Assembly (NCBI GenBank): GCA_021813325.1
Contig: JAKALA010000037.1
Coordinates: forward strand, 1-38,972
Origin: a bacterium
Lineage (GTDB): Bacteria; Verrucomicrobiota; Verrucomicrobiia; Limisphaerales; UBA11358
Reading direction: 5' to 3'
DNA: 38,972 nt
In this document: positions 27,428-35,084 of the stretch, in pieces
Layout: every line of letters begins with the position of its first letter
Position numbering within the stretch: position 1 is the stretch's first letter
Notes under the pieces: model-generated
What the model was told of the DNA's origin: nothing
The model's database searches: none
What the model saw: the letters and a program-made list of their open reading frames with translations, nothing else
Translations under genes and position numbers: made by a program

Positions 27428-27682
27428 ATGGACCTGCATCACCCGTTCGTAATTGAGTTCCCTGAACACCGCGAAACCATCCGCTCCCTGAAACTGGCGG
27501 ACGGGCAATTTCGCGAGGCGTTTGGCGAGTATCACAAGTTGGATGACGAAATCTGCCGTATTGAGGAAGACGTGGAATACGCCACCGACCAGCAAATCGA
27601 TGAGTTGAAATACAAACGGGCCAAACTGAAGGACACGCTGTATGCCGCCATTCGCAAGCACGAATTGACGGTGATGCATTAA
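27428..27682 (+). CDS. YdcH/DUF465 family small protein
   Basis: 84 aa, close to the usual 70-85 aa of the DUF465 family, a widespread helical-hairpin protein of unknown function. Typical features are HHPFVIEFPEHRETIRSLK at the N-terminus, FREAFGEYHKLDDEICRIEE in the middle and the DELKYKRAKLKDTLYAAI helix near the end. A strong Shine-Dalgarno (GGAGG, 7 bases before the ATG) supports the start and is exceptional in this window. It is intact although it sits between two decayed transposases. Its role is unknown; it is likely cytoplasmic. Confidence 0.87.
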   Translation: MDLHHPFVIEFPEHRETIRSLKLADGQFREAFGEYHKLDDEICRIEEDVEYATDQQIDELKYKRAKLKDTLYAAIRKHELTVMH

Positions 27683-27998
27683 CCGCCGGGGCTGGATCGT
27701 TGCACCCGGGATCGGAAGATTGTGCGCGTCAGCCGCAAGCGCGTGCCGGGTAATATTTTGGCCGATAAAAATGGAGGTTTGCGCTCCGTGCATATTCCCG
27801 ATCGATTGGGACTAACAGCCCGTTAAAAAATGGCGATTTTCCTGACATCGGAAAGGGCTGAGAACAAAGACTGTCACGGCGGCAGTGAGCGACAAGAGAA
27901 TGGGAACTCATCATGCGCGGGACTGTGCATTGTCAGAGTTGGGTGATTTAGTTGCCATGAAAGGCGGCGCAAATTTTTTTCTGTAAAATCTTCGAGCA
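27683..27998. other. Intergenic region between ydcH-like gene and IS256 remnant
   Basis: No recognised gene. A short frame at about 27710-27826 (KIVRVSRKRVPGNI, ending LTAR) could be a gene fragment but matches nothing I know. Around 27920-27945 the sequence GGGACTGTGCATTGTCAG resembles ends of IS256-type elements, but no partner repeat is visible. Confidence 0.3.
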
Positions 27999-28431
27999 TC
28001 AAACTGAGGGCTGGGATAGGCATTCCATGTTGAGGTAAACTTTACCGGCTTCCCATTCTTCGGTGGTTTCTGCCAGGAGCGCGCTGACCAAGCGCAGGAG
28101 GGAAGCTTCGTTGGGGAAGACGCTGGTGACGCGGGTGCGGCGTTTAAGTTCCATATTGACCCGTTCGAGCGGATTGCTCGTGCGCAGGCGGCGGTGGTGG
28201 GCCGCAGGGAAGGCGAAAACCGTGAAGCCTTGGGGTAGATTTTCTTCCATCCAAGCGGAGAGCTTTGGGGCGGTTTTTGATGATCTTGCGCAGTTGCCTG
28301 TTCACGCTTTCAATGGCGTTGGTGGTATGGAGCACCCGGCGCACTTCCAGGGGCTACGCAAAGAACGGGATGACCTGCTCCCAGGAACGCCGCTACGAAG
28401 CCGCGCTGGTCGGATATTTCTGGCCCCACTT
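27999..28431 (-). pseudogene. Chimeric IS256-family transposase fragments
   Basis: Reading on the minus strand from 28431, the translation KWGQKYPTSAAS, stop, RRSWEQVIPFFA, stop, PLEVRRVLHTTNAIES then NRQLRKIIKNR is the C-terminal region of one IS256/Mutator-type transposase, with two in-frame stops. At about 28280 it gives way, in another frame, to PKLSAWMEENLPQGFTVFA and HHRRLRTSNPLERVN, VFPNEASLLRLVSALLAE and EEWEAGKVYL. This is the C-terminus of a clearly different IS256 subfamily. It is therefore a fusion of two transposase remnants, not one simply decayed gene. The catalytic N-terminal halves are absent. Confidence 0.8.
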
Positions 28432-28487
28432 GCCGGCGGCAACGCGCTCATCAATGCGCGGTCTGAAACGCTCACGAGTCGGACGGC

Positions 28488-28957
28488 TTGGCCCGGATCA
28501 AGCGGGACATTGACGACTGGCTGGCGGAGCAGCGTGAAGGGGCGGAACACGCCACCAAAATTGAAATGCACGAAATGAATGAGGAATTTTGGTTTCTCAT
28601 CCGGCGTGGCGATTCACTGGCACGGCTGCCGGCAGTGGAAGGCGGGCGGTTCATCGTCCGGCATCTGCGCCTGGCGCGTGATTTGGTCGTGGTCTATACG
28701 TCCGAACGCGACGAGCTGCGCATTTACGAAAATCCACCGGCGAAAAGAAAAAACTCCGGCAAATCTTCGGCCAAAGGCTGATGGGCAGCCCGGATTATTT
28801 CTCCGTGCGGAACACGTTCACGCTGGCGCCGCTGCGTGAAGATGGGCCGGATGCCCTGCGGGTTCAAACAGGCATGGGCATCGAGCGCATTGTCCTGACT
28901 GAACTGGAAGTCCGGACGGATGCAGCAAATACTTCGACTGAAATTAAAACGAAATGA
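28488..28957 (+). pseudogene. Unknown gene split by an apparent frameshift
   Basis: The first frame (28488-28781, TTG start, 97 aa) has an acidic helical start and the stretch RFIVRHLRLARDLVVVYTS, and ends in a lysine-rich tail after ENPPAKRK. The second frame, from ATG 28781 (overlapping the stop in TGATG) to 28957, gives 58 aa, beginning MGSPDYFSVRNTFTLAPL. Read backwards, the second frame continues upstream as KKLRQIFGQRL, so a single indel in the A-rich run near 28745-28755 would join both into one protein of about 155 aa. The left end abuts the IS256 fragment and may be truncated too. I recognise no family. Two translationally coupled small genes remain an alternative. Confidence 0.5.
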
Positions 28958-29133
28958 TCGCCAGCATGGCGAATTAAAGAGTTGGGAGAGAGAAAAAGCC
29001 TTCAGGCGAAACTTGTGTTTGGAATGTGTTTGTGGATGTGTTTGTGGATGTGTTTGTTTTTAGTCGGCTTTTTTCAGGATGTTCGCCAGTTTTCAACGCA
29101 AAGAGGCTGCGTCAGCAAATCTACATAAAACCC
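28958..29133. repeat. Intergenic region with a 12-bp tandem repeat
   Basis: No gene. It contains about three tandem copies of ATGTGTTTGTGG (29024-29035, 29036-29047, and 29048-29059 with the last two bases changed). Nothing else is recognisable. It lies just downstream of the fMet tRNA terminator. Confidence 0.6.
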
Positions 29134-29170
29134 AACAAAAACGGCCTTGAAACGTGAGTCTCAGGGCCGT
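29134..29170 (-). terminator. Rho-independent terminator of the tRNA-fMet gene
   Basis: On the minus strand a 10-bp stem (arms 29161-29170 and 29141-29150, one G-U pair) with a 10-nt loop is followed by five T residues and further T-rich sequence. It starts 4 bp after the CCA end of the tRNA and is the most convincing intrinsic terminator in the window. Confidence 0.8.
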
Positions 29171-29251
<81 letters not shown>

Positions 29252-29296
29252 ATCAAGGGGTAGCAAATTACCTGCTTACCTGTTTCAGAGCAAGTT

Positions 29297-29512
29297 TTAT
29301 TCGGGAACGCTGCGGGCCACCTGCAGCCAGAAATGCGATCGGCGGGGACTGAGTTGATTGGCTTCCGTGCGATCTTTGAGGCGAAAATGCCGGCGCAGGC
29401 GATTACCCACTTCCCGTCCGGCCGCGAGCAAGACGTTTTTGGGATTCTTGACCTCGGAAGAAATGCGGTTGAACTCCGCCAAGAATTTCACGTCATTGAA
29501 GGTCAAAGTCAT
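29297..29512 (-). pseudogene. Truncated phage virion morphogenesis protein (Mu gpG/gp31-like)
   Basis: 71 aa. It starts with an ATGA overlap on the portal stop codon, which fixes the start. The pattern of an N-terminal helix, AAGREVGNRLRRHFRLKD and then PRRSHFWLQVARSV resembles the first third of phage virion-morphogenesis/tail-completion proteins, which usually run to about 150-200 aa. The frame stops just after VARSVPE, 46 bp before the tRNA-fMet gene, so the rest of the gene and all genes expected after it (protease, capsid, tail) are gone. It is likely non-functional. Confidence 0.6.
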
Positions 29513-31347
29513 GAAGCCACCGCCTTTCCTGGCTTCCGCCGATCCAATGCGCCCCGCACGGCACCATTCACCGCCGCGGCACTCATCGTCTGCTCAATGA
29601 CGCGGGCCAACGCGTTATGATCCAGGCGATCAAACACATCCGGCAGCCTCGCCCGTGCCTGCTGCACCGCAGCAATAAAGTCCGCATCACTGATCCGTTG
29701 ATCTGCCGCCTTGGCAATGAGTGTTTCAAAAATTGGACGCACGGCACCCAGCCAGCGCGGGGCGATCCCGGTCGCATCCGCCAGCGCAGCATCGACCAAT
29801 TGTTCAGGCACACCCTTGGCGGTGGCGCGATTCAATGGCCGCACTGCCAGGTGCCCGGTAGCCCCATCCAGTTCAGCGGGGCCATCCCCAGCGTTGCCAC
29901 CATCCTTACCGTCGCCATTTGCCGAGGTGCCCGTGCTGGTTCCTTCCATGACATCGTCGTTGTCATCGGGAGCCACAATGTCGTTTTCCTCGTTAAATTG
30001 GGCGCGCGTCCATTTGGCACCAGGAATGGAGGCAATCGTCTTCCAACGGCTGGCCACGGCAAGGGCATCTTTGCCACTCCGGTCCACCGGGATCAGGCGG
30101 GGACATTCGAGATCATTGCCAAAGTTCAGGCGGCACAAGGCCGGCAGCCATTGCACATTGCAAATCTTGGCCACGCGTTTGGCCACGCCCATGATCTTTT
30201 CCTGGCGCACCTCGTTATGGATCGTGCCGAGCGACTGGCTGCCACGCTCCCCTTGCGTTGTGGTCAGTGTTTGGCCCAGGATCAGGATGTCGCAAATCGT
30301 ATCCGCGGCATCGATCATGACCTTATGCGGCACATTCCGGGCATCGGTGGCTCCCGCTTTGAGTTCCAGGGCTGTGCCCTGGGGAAAGGCGCCGTATGCC
30401 ATATTGCCCATCTGACCCAGCATATCCATGATCTGATCGATGGTCTGCTTGGCCACGCCCGGCGCGTAAGTCGCCCAACGAATCGGCATCCCGAAAATTT
30501 GCGTAAAGTTAAGAAACCAATCCCAGGTGAAAGTTTGCGCCGCCCACCAATATCCGAGAATGGCCAGTAATGATCCAGACAGCGGATGGCCGGACTTTTG
30601 TTTGAAAATCGAGACGATGAACTTATCTTTTGGGATCTCCGCCCACCCTCCGGGCAACGATTCCAAAGCCGCGGCCGGATTGTTCTGCTTGATTTCCCGG
30701 ACATTCAACATCAAACGATCTTCGGCCGTGGTGTTCGATGATGGATAGCCATAGTAACGCGGATGCACCCATTGCGTAGCCCTTGGGCAGATCATGTTTT
30801 GCATCTGCACGGTCTTGGGATCCATGCTGACATTGACCGGCCGGAACTCCGTTTCCAATTGCAGCAGGGCCACCCCCTTGCCAACGGCGTCCATAATATC
30901 ACGCAACGTATCGTCAAAATCGTTCTCATCGCGCTCCAGATCCGGGCGCATGGTCCAAAGCATCTGCTCGATGACTCGTTTGCGACGCTGGGCCTCGGCG
31001 GTGGGCTTGTCACCTTTGAGTGCAAAGGGCTGCACATTCCAACCCAGATTGATGACGGCCGTCTTCAGCTCATTCAGGTTTTTAGACAGCCGCGGCCAGG
31101 TGCGCTCCATCAAATCGAACATCAGCCAGATCGCCATGAGATTGCCGGACAAGGCTCCCCGGATGGTATTTTCGATCAGGGTGGGCGTGTAATTCGCCAG
31201 GACACCTGTCATCCAGCGATCGCGCACGGAGGGGTGAATGATGGTGGCCAGGGCCGGATTCAGGCCAGCGGTGGCGTCAGGATTGGCAGGCGGTGTCACG
31301 GGTCTAGCCGGCGTCACATCCACGATCTTGGACAGGTCGGTTTTCAT
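29509..31347 (-). CDS. Phage portal protein (Mu gp29-like, DUF935)
   Basis: 612 aa. DUF935 portal proteins form the dodecameric ring at one capsid vertex through which DNA is packaged. Segments seen are SVRDRWMTGVLANYTPTLIE near the start, GNLMAIWLMFDLMERTWP, then RDIMDAVGKGVALLQLET, RYYGYPSSNT, YWWAAQTFTWDWFLNFTQIFG and ILILGQTLTTTQGERGSQSLG. A C-terminal extension (about 500-612, VDAALADATGIAPRWLGAV and following) is common in Mu-like portals. A low-complexity linker rich in Gly, Asp and Thr sits near residues 470-500. It follows the mini-ORF with an ATGA overlap and overlaps the next gene likewise. It appears intact. Confidence 0.93.
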   Translation of the reverse strand: MKTDLSKIVDVTPARPVTPPANPDATAGLNPALATIIHPSVRDRWMTGVLANYTPTLIENTIRGALSGNLMAIWLMFDLMERTWPRLSKNLNELKTAVINLGWNVQPFALKGDKPTAEAQRRKRVIEQMLWTMRPDLERDENDFDDTLRDIMDAVGKGVALLQLETEFRPVNVSMDPKTVQMQNMICPRATQWVHPRYYGYPSSNTTAEDRLMLNVREIKQNNPAAALESLPGGWAEIPKDKFIVSIFKQKSGHPLSGSLLAILGYWWAAQTFTWDWFLNFTQIFGMPIRWATYAPGVAKQTIDQIMDMLGQMGNMAYGAFPQGTALELKAGATDARNVPHKVMIDAADTICDILILGQTLTTTQGERGSQSLGTIHNEVRQEKIMGVAKRVAKICNVQWLPALCRLNFGNDLECPRLIPVDRSGKDALAVASRWKTIASIPGAKWTRAQFNEENDIVAPDDNDDVMEGTSTGTSANGDGKDGGNAGDGPAELDGATGHLAVRPLNRATAKGVPEQLVDAALADATGIAPRWLGAVRPIFETLIAKAADQRISDADFIAAVQQARARLPDVFDRLDHNALARVIEQTMSAAAVNGAVRGALDRRKPGKAVAS

Positions 31348-31529
31348 GCCTGGATACCTCCATTCCGGGCAAATACCCTTTTCGCGGCGGTTGTTTTCTC
31401 ATCAATCGGAAAAATTTGGGCGATTGCAGCGCATTGCAGGCTATTGCAGCCCCAAAAAACCGGGGAGCCTGTCTCCGGGCGTTGGTCCGTTTTTTTTCGG
31501 CAGAAACGATTTTGGACTGGGCGCATCAT
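31344..31529 (-). CDS. Mini-ORF between terminase and portal
   Basis: 61 aa starting MMRPVQNRFCRKK. Its start overlaps the terminase stop and its stop overlaps the portal start (ATGA), so it fills the gap exactly. That position is the main reason to treat it as a gene. The protein resembles nothing I know. Its DNA contains three ATTGCAG repeats at exact 10-bp spacing (31423-31449), which is not a coding period, so regulatory DNA is an alternative. Confidence 0.45.
   Translation of the reverse strand: MMRPVQNRFCRKKTDQRPETGSPVFWGCNSLQCAAIAQIFPIDEKTTAAKRVFARNGGIQA
31423..31449. repeat. Three ATTGCAG repeats with 10-bp period
   Basis: ATTGCAG occurs at 31423, 31433 and 31443, one helical turn apart. 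The period is not a multiple of three, so the repeat is not explained by protein sequence. It could be a phased protein-binding site inside the late operon. No regulator is identified. Confidence 0.5.
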
Positions 31530-33136
31530 GCGAGCCTCCGGGGTTGAAAGGTGCCGAGCCGGCTGGAAGTATTCCGGCTGATGCCCAGTTGCAGGGCCGG
31601 CAGCATCTCCGGGGTGATCGCGCCATCCAAATTTGACTTGAGTGCGTGCAGCGCAAGCTTGTGGCTGTCGAACGTGTCGCCGTGTTCGCCGTTCGGCCCC
31701 ATCTCGGTGGCAAAGCTGCCACGATCGCGCTTCACCCGGCGGAAATCTTCCTTGATGTATTTCTCAGGCGGCAGCGTGGCCTTGTTGTCGTTGATCTCGT
31801 TGGCGAGCTGGTTGCCGAGTAATGCCTTCTTGGTGATCGGCTCCGCGCCTGGCTGTTCCACGGTCTCACTGGCCACGACCAATTCCACCGGCACCAGGCT
31901 GGCGAATTCTCGCTGAACTTCGGTGGCAAAGTAACGTTCGTTGGTGGCATCAATTGCCAGCCGGCGGGCGCGGCCGCCCTGCGGACGGGAATGAACCGCC
32001 AGGATGATCTGCCGGGCGCGGAACTTGGCGAGGGCCGGATCCTGCGTCTTCCAGGCTATGGTCGCCACGCCGGTCCAGCCCGCATCCGTTTCCTCCAGCA
32101 CCGTGAACGAGCTGGGATTGCTGGTCTCTTCTTCCGTGGTAGCCAGATCCCAGCCAAGACCAACCTTTCCGCCGCCGATATGGTCCACCAGAAATTGCAG
32201 GCCGCGTTCAAAATCGCCGTCATCTTCCACCAGCACGAACAGGCAGTTGCCGATGCCGCGCGTCTGGGCCGCGTTCAACTGGATCGTGCCAACAGCCGAA
32301 GTGCCGCCCAAAACAAACTTCACGCCGTAGTTGCGATCCCAGGCATCCTTGTCATTGGCGCGGCGGCGATGCTCCGCCGGCGCGAGCGGTTCGCGCGTCT
32401 CCAGGTCATAAACGGGCACGCCATCGGCGTAGGCATCAAACGCATCTACCCGTAAAACCCAAATGCCGTAATCCGACCGATACCAGTTGCCGGCCGGATT
32501 CACCGGCAGCGGCGTGCCGACGGGCGGGATGAGCTGTTGGTTGGAAAGGTGCGCATCATCCGGCGCCGGCGTCGTGGCAAAGATGACGCGGAAATCGGGA
32601 TTCGACTGTGCGATCGGTTCGATGGCTTCCCAGACTTCCGGCCAGTTTTTCTTGCGGGAAATTTCGTCGCAGATCAGATCGCCCGTTTCACCGACGGTGT
32701 CGGGCTCCAGGGCCACGACCTTCGTGCGGGAATAATCCGTGCGGTCGTGGTAATAGCGAAACTCCAGTTTCTGCGCCTCGAACATTTCCGCGTAATCATC
32801 ATCGCGCAGCTTGGAAATATCCTTGCCGGTGGTGGAATCCACCGTCTTGAGCAAGCCATCGGCCGCTTCCGCATCGGCCTGCAGCGAGCGGATGGCCTTG
32901 CGGATGATCTCGGATTCTTTCCGCACCACTTCGCGGCCGAGGTTCAATTTGACCGAGCCGAAGATGACCGTGTGCCCTGGCTTCTTCATCATCTTCTTCA
33001 GCGCAATGCTGGAGAGGATCGTGGTCTTGCCATACTGACGGCGCGCGAGAAAACCGGTGATGCCGTAACGATCCACGCCCCGGACAAATTCTTTTTGTCC
33101 ACTGCGGAATTTTAAGATGGCGGGTTGCTCGCTCAT
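31526..33136 (-). CDS. Phage terminase large subunit (Mu gp28-like)
   Basis: 536 aa. ATG 33136 overlaps the upstream stop (ATGA); the frame is open further upstream but that part is the small terminase gene in another frame. The N-terminal ATPase has the terminase-type Walker A ARRQYGKTT (residues about 31-39) and a Walker B region GDLICDE. TTPAPDD lies in the coupling segment. The C-terminal nuclease half has LGWDLATTEEETSNP and LAIDATNERYFATEV with conserved Asp residues. The enzyme cuts and translocates phage DNA into the prohead through the portal. All key parts appear present. It is part of the coupled leftward operon. Confidence 0.92.
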   Translation of the reverse strand: MSEQPAILKFRSGQKEFVRGVDRYGITGFLARRQYGKTTILSSIALKKMMKKPGHTVIFGSVKLNLGREVVRKESEIIRKAIRSLQADAEAADGLLKTVDSTTGKDISKLRDDDYAEMFEAQKLEFRYYHDRTDYSRTKVVALEPDTVGETGDLICDEISRKKNWPEVWEAIEPIAQSNPDFRVIFATTPAPDDAHLSNQQLIPPVGTPLPVNPAGNWYRSDYGIWVLRVDAFDAYADGVPVYDLETREPLAPAEHRRRANDKDAWDRNYGVKFVLGGTSAVGTIQLNAAQTRGIGNCLFVLVEDDGDFERGLQFLVDHIGGGKVGLGWDLATTEEETSNPSSFTVLEETDAGWTGVATIAWKTQDPALAKFRARQIILAVHSRPQGGRARRLAIDATNERYFATEVQREFASLVPVELVVASETVEQPGAEPITKKALLGNQLANEINDNKATLPPEKYIKEDFRRVKRDRGSFATEMGPNGEHGDTFDSHKLALHALKSNLDGAITPEMLPALQLGISRNTSSRLGTFQPRRLA

Positions 33137-33729
33137 TGCCAAAGCTCTCCAAACAGCCGTTGACCCAGCCGTTCCGTTTTCTCCGCCGTCGGCAGATTCG
33201 AGGAAGCGATCTTCTTGGCCTCCTCGTCCGCATACCAATCCAGAAAATTCTTCACGACCGTCCGCTGCACCTTGATCCGGTCCAGATCCAGCTTGGCTTT
33301 CTTCAGCGCAAAATTTCCCTTCATGCCCTCCTCGTTCTGCTGGAGCTGGATCAACTGCAGCCGGTGCTGCTCCGAGAGATTCATGAACGCCAGTTCGAAC
33401 TTGTGTTGTGAGATCCGGTCTTTCGTGGCCTGTTCGATGTCTGCCGGCAATTCCAACTTCGCGGATTCCGCCGATTGCGCGGCCTGGAGCGAGGCATACC
33501 GGAGCCGCATGTCCATGGAGTTGTAGAACCCCTGCAGCGCCGTCACCGAGACCTTGATGCCGTAGCCCTCCAGCCATTTCCGCGCTTTGGCATACGACAT
33601 CTCGTTGTTGAAAAACGCCGAACAGAACTCCAGCGCCAACGGCGGCACCCGCGACTGCAATTGCTCCCACAACGAGTGCGAGGGCAGCTTGCGGCCAACT
33701 AAAACGTCGGGTCTTGGTTGTGTGCTCAT
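33133..33729 (-). CDS. Phage terminase small subunit-like protein (Mu gp27/DUF3486-like)
   Basis: 198 aa, directly before the large terminase with a 4-nt ATGA overlap, the position of the small subunit in Mu-like phages. The N-terminus (LPSHSLWEQLQSRV, SYAKARKWLEGYGIKVSVTA) looks like a helix-turn-helix of the DUF3486 kind. The rest is a long charged helical region suited to oligomerisation. It would recognise phage DNA and regulate the large subunit. The assignment rests on position and general pattern more than on diagnostic residues. Confidence 0.75.
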   Translation of the reverse strand: MSTQPRPDVLVGRKLPSHSLWEQLQSRVPPLALEFCSAFFNNEMSYAKARKWLEGYGIKVSVTALQGFYNSMDMRLRYASLQAAQSAESAKLELPADIEQATKDRISQHKFELAFMNLSEQHRLQLIQLQQNEEGMKGNFALKKAKLDLDRIKVQRTVVKNFLDWYADEEAKKIASSNLPTAEKTERLGQRLFGELWQ

Positions 33730-34002
33730 TCATTCAGCTCCCTTGTCCAGATAATCAATGCCTTCTCCGGTGATCCGCCAGGTGCGGTTGTTCCGGTGGA
33801 TTTCCTTCTGAACTTCTTCCACCAGCTTTTTGCCGGTGAGATAATCGAGCCGGTCCAGCATCTGCTCAGTATCCGGCGAGCGGAAGCCGAATTCGGCAAG
33901 CTGGTCGCCGATGATCCGCGCACTGAAGCCGAGCCGCGAACGGTTCCGGTCCAGCACGCGCAAAATCGCGTGGTCAAAAAGTCTGGTTTGTTCGGCATTC
34001 AT
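33730..34002 (-). CDS. Small winged-helix phage protein
   Basis: 90 aa. The pattern LRVLDRNRSRLGFSARIIG, QMLDRLDYLTGKKLVEEV and TWRITGEGIDYLDKG is that of a winged-helix fold, ending with the typical wing and helix. It abuts the small terminase gene with no gap and starts with an ATGA overlap on the gene upstream. Similar small proteins often precede the terminase in Mu-like phages. It could assist packaging or regulate transcription; the function is not assigned. Confidence 0.75.
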   Translation of the reverse strand: MNAEQTRLFDHAILRVLDRNRSRLGFSARIIGDQLAEFGFRSPDTEQMLDRLDYLTGKKLVEEVQKEIHRNNRTWRITGEGIDYLDKGAE

Positions 34003-34379
34003 GCGCGGCGGGATAAAAGTTGTTTGATGTCCGACTGCACGGCGGCGAGCGTCTGATTCTGCATTTCGTTGCTGGTCTTCAAGGCCGAAACGCCCTCGCG
34101 AATTTTGGTGATGTCGCCTTCGATCCGCTGATTTTCCCCGCGCAACGTGCGCCAGATTTCCAGATGCTTTTCCTTAAAATCGTTCAAATGCGCGTGAAAC
34201 TCCGCCTTGTTCGCGAATTGATCCTCGATGGCCTTGACCACTTCCACTGTGAGCGGCTGCGGCGAAATCTCCACCGGCGTCTTCTTATTCAGCACGATGA
34301 TCGAGACGATCAGCGCCCCGAGCGCCACCAGCAGCCCCAGGCCGGTGAAGATGAGCATGTATTTTTCCGCTTCAGTCAT
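33999..34379 (-). CDS. Phage membrane protein with coiled coil, possible inner-membrane spanin
   Basis: 126 aa. One N-terminal transmembrane helix (IFTGLGLLVALGALIVSIIVL) is followed by a long helical, coiled-coil-like region (EDQFANKAEFHAHLNDFKEK and SNEMQNQTLAAVQSDIKQL). This layout is like Rz-type i-spanins, which work in the last step of host lysis. It lies next to another small membrane protein, with ATGA overlaps on both sides. No o-spanin partner was recognised. A structural or regulatory membrane protein is an alternative. Confidence 0.65.
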   Translation of the reverse strand: MTEAEKYMLIFTGLGLLVALGALIVSIIVLNKKTPVEISPQPLTVEVVKAIEDQFANKAEFHAHLNDFKEKHLEIWRTLRGENQRIEGDITKIREGVSALKTSNEMQNQTLAAVQSDIKQLLSRRA

Positions 34380-34600
34380 GGCTTCACCTCCGGATTCCAG
34401 ATGAGTTTTTTAACGATCATAAAAATCCCGCCGTGGCGGATGACGGCCGCGCCGAGGCCGGCCAGCCATTCGTTGAAATTCTTCAGTTCGCGCGCCACGA
34501 TCACCGCCGCCACCGAGACGGCCGGCCAGTTGATCTTGAGCTGCGTGGCTGCTGCCGCCACGCTGTCGGCCGCTTGATTGATGACGTTGGTATCAATCAT
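34376..34600 (-). CDS. Small phage membrane-associated protein, holin candidate
   Basis: 74 aa from ATG 34600, which overlaps the stop of the DUF1353 gene (ATGA). A hydrophobic segment (INWPAVSVAAVIVARELKNF) and a second weaker one (LAGLGAAVIRHGGIFMIV) could span the membrane. Size, position beside a spanin-like gene and topology suggest a holin, but no holin family is recognisable. No endolysin gene is visible nearby. Confidence 0.6.
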   Translation of the reverse strand: MIDTNVINQAADSVAAAATQLKINWPAVSVAAVIVARELKNFNEWLAGLGAAVIRHGGIFMIVKKLIWNPEVKP

Positions 34601-35010
34601 GGCGCAGTGATGGTTTTTTCCGGCGCCAGCGCGGCGGACGCCGATCCAAAGTCCTCCACGGCACGAAACACATACCGCGCGCGGCAGGGCCACATGCCGT
34701 CTTCCCGGCAGATTTTTTCCAACTCCCGATTGGCCAGGTGGAAGCACGGATCGTGCGGGAGAAGCCCGAGCCGCAGCATTTCATAGAGCGCATCATGCAC
34801 CAGGCTGCCGCGCATGAAAGAAGGCGTGTCAATCGTCGGCCCGCTCGGACCGTCCCACGGATAATCCGCGAACACCGTCAGCCAGCCATTCGGCGCGAGC
34901 GTGAACAACCGGTGCGTCACGGTGTAACCGGTGATGCCGATCTGCACGCGGTAGTCTTCCCAGAGGGAATACTTATAGCCGCCGCGATATTGGATGTGGT
35001 CGTCTTTCAT
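34597..35010 (-). CDS. DUF1353 family phage protein
   Basis: 137 aa from ATG 35010; the open frame extends to 35079 but adds only Arg-rich residues. DUF1353 proteins occur in many tailed phages. The family signature is visible: GWLTVFADYPWDGPSGPTID, then PSFMRGSLVHDALYEMLR with the HDALY motif, and later HLANRELEKICREDG. Its role is unknown; proximity to lysis and peptidase genes has been noted in phages. It has an ATGA overlap with the next gene. Confidence 0.85.
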   Translation of the reverse strand: MKDDHIQYRGGYKYSLWEDYRVQIGITGYTVTHRLFTLAPNGWLTVFADYPWDGPSGPTIDTPSFMRGSLVHDALYEMLRLGLLPHDPCFHLANRELEKICREDGMWPCRARYVFRAVEDFGSASAALAPEKTITAP

Positions 35011-35084
35011 TTTAGCCGTGCAAATTTGTTCTTCCGTTCGGCCTCTTCGCGCTCGCCCAGCTGGTGCGGTTGCGGGCACATTTT

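Noticed and set aside
29617..30570. A 317-aa plus-strand frame over the portal gene
   Set aside because: It is a shadow of the DUF935 portal; its composition is unlike a real protein.
33137..33733. N-terminal extension of the terminase frame (735-aa reading) with a hydrophobic start
   Set aside because: It lies over the small terminase gene in another frame. The ATGA overlap at 33133-33136 and family length support the start at 33136.
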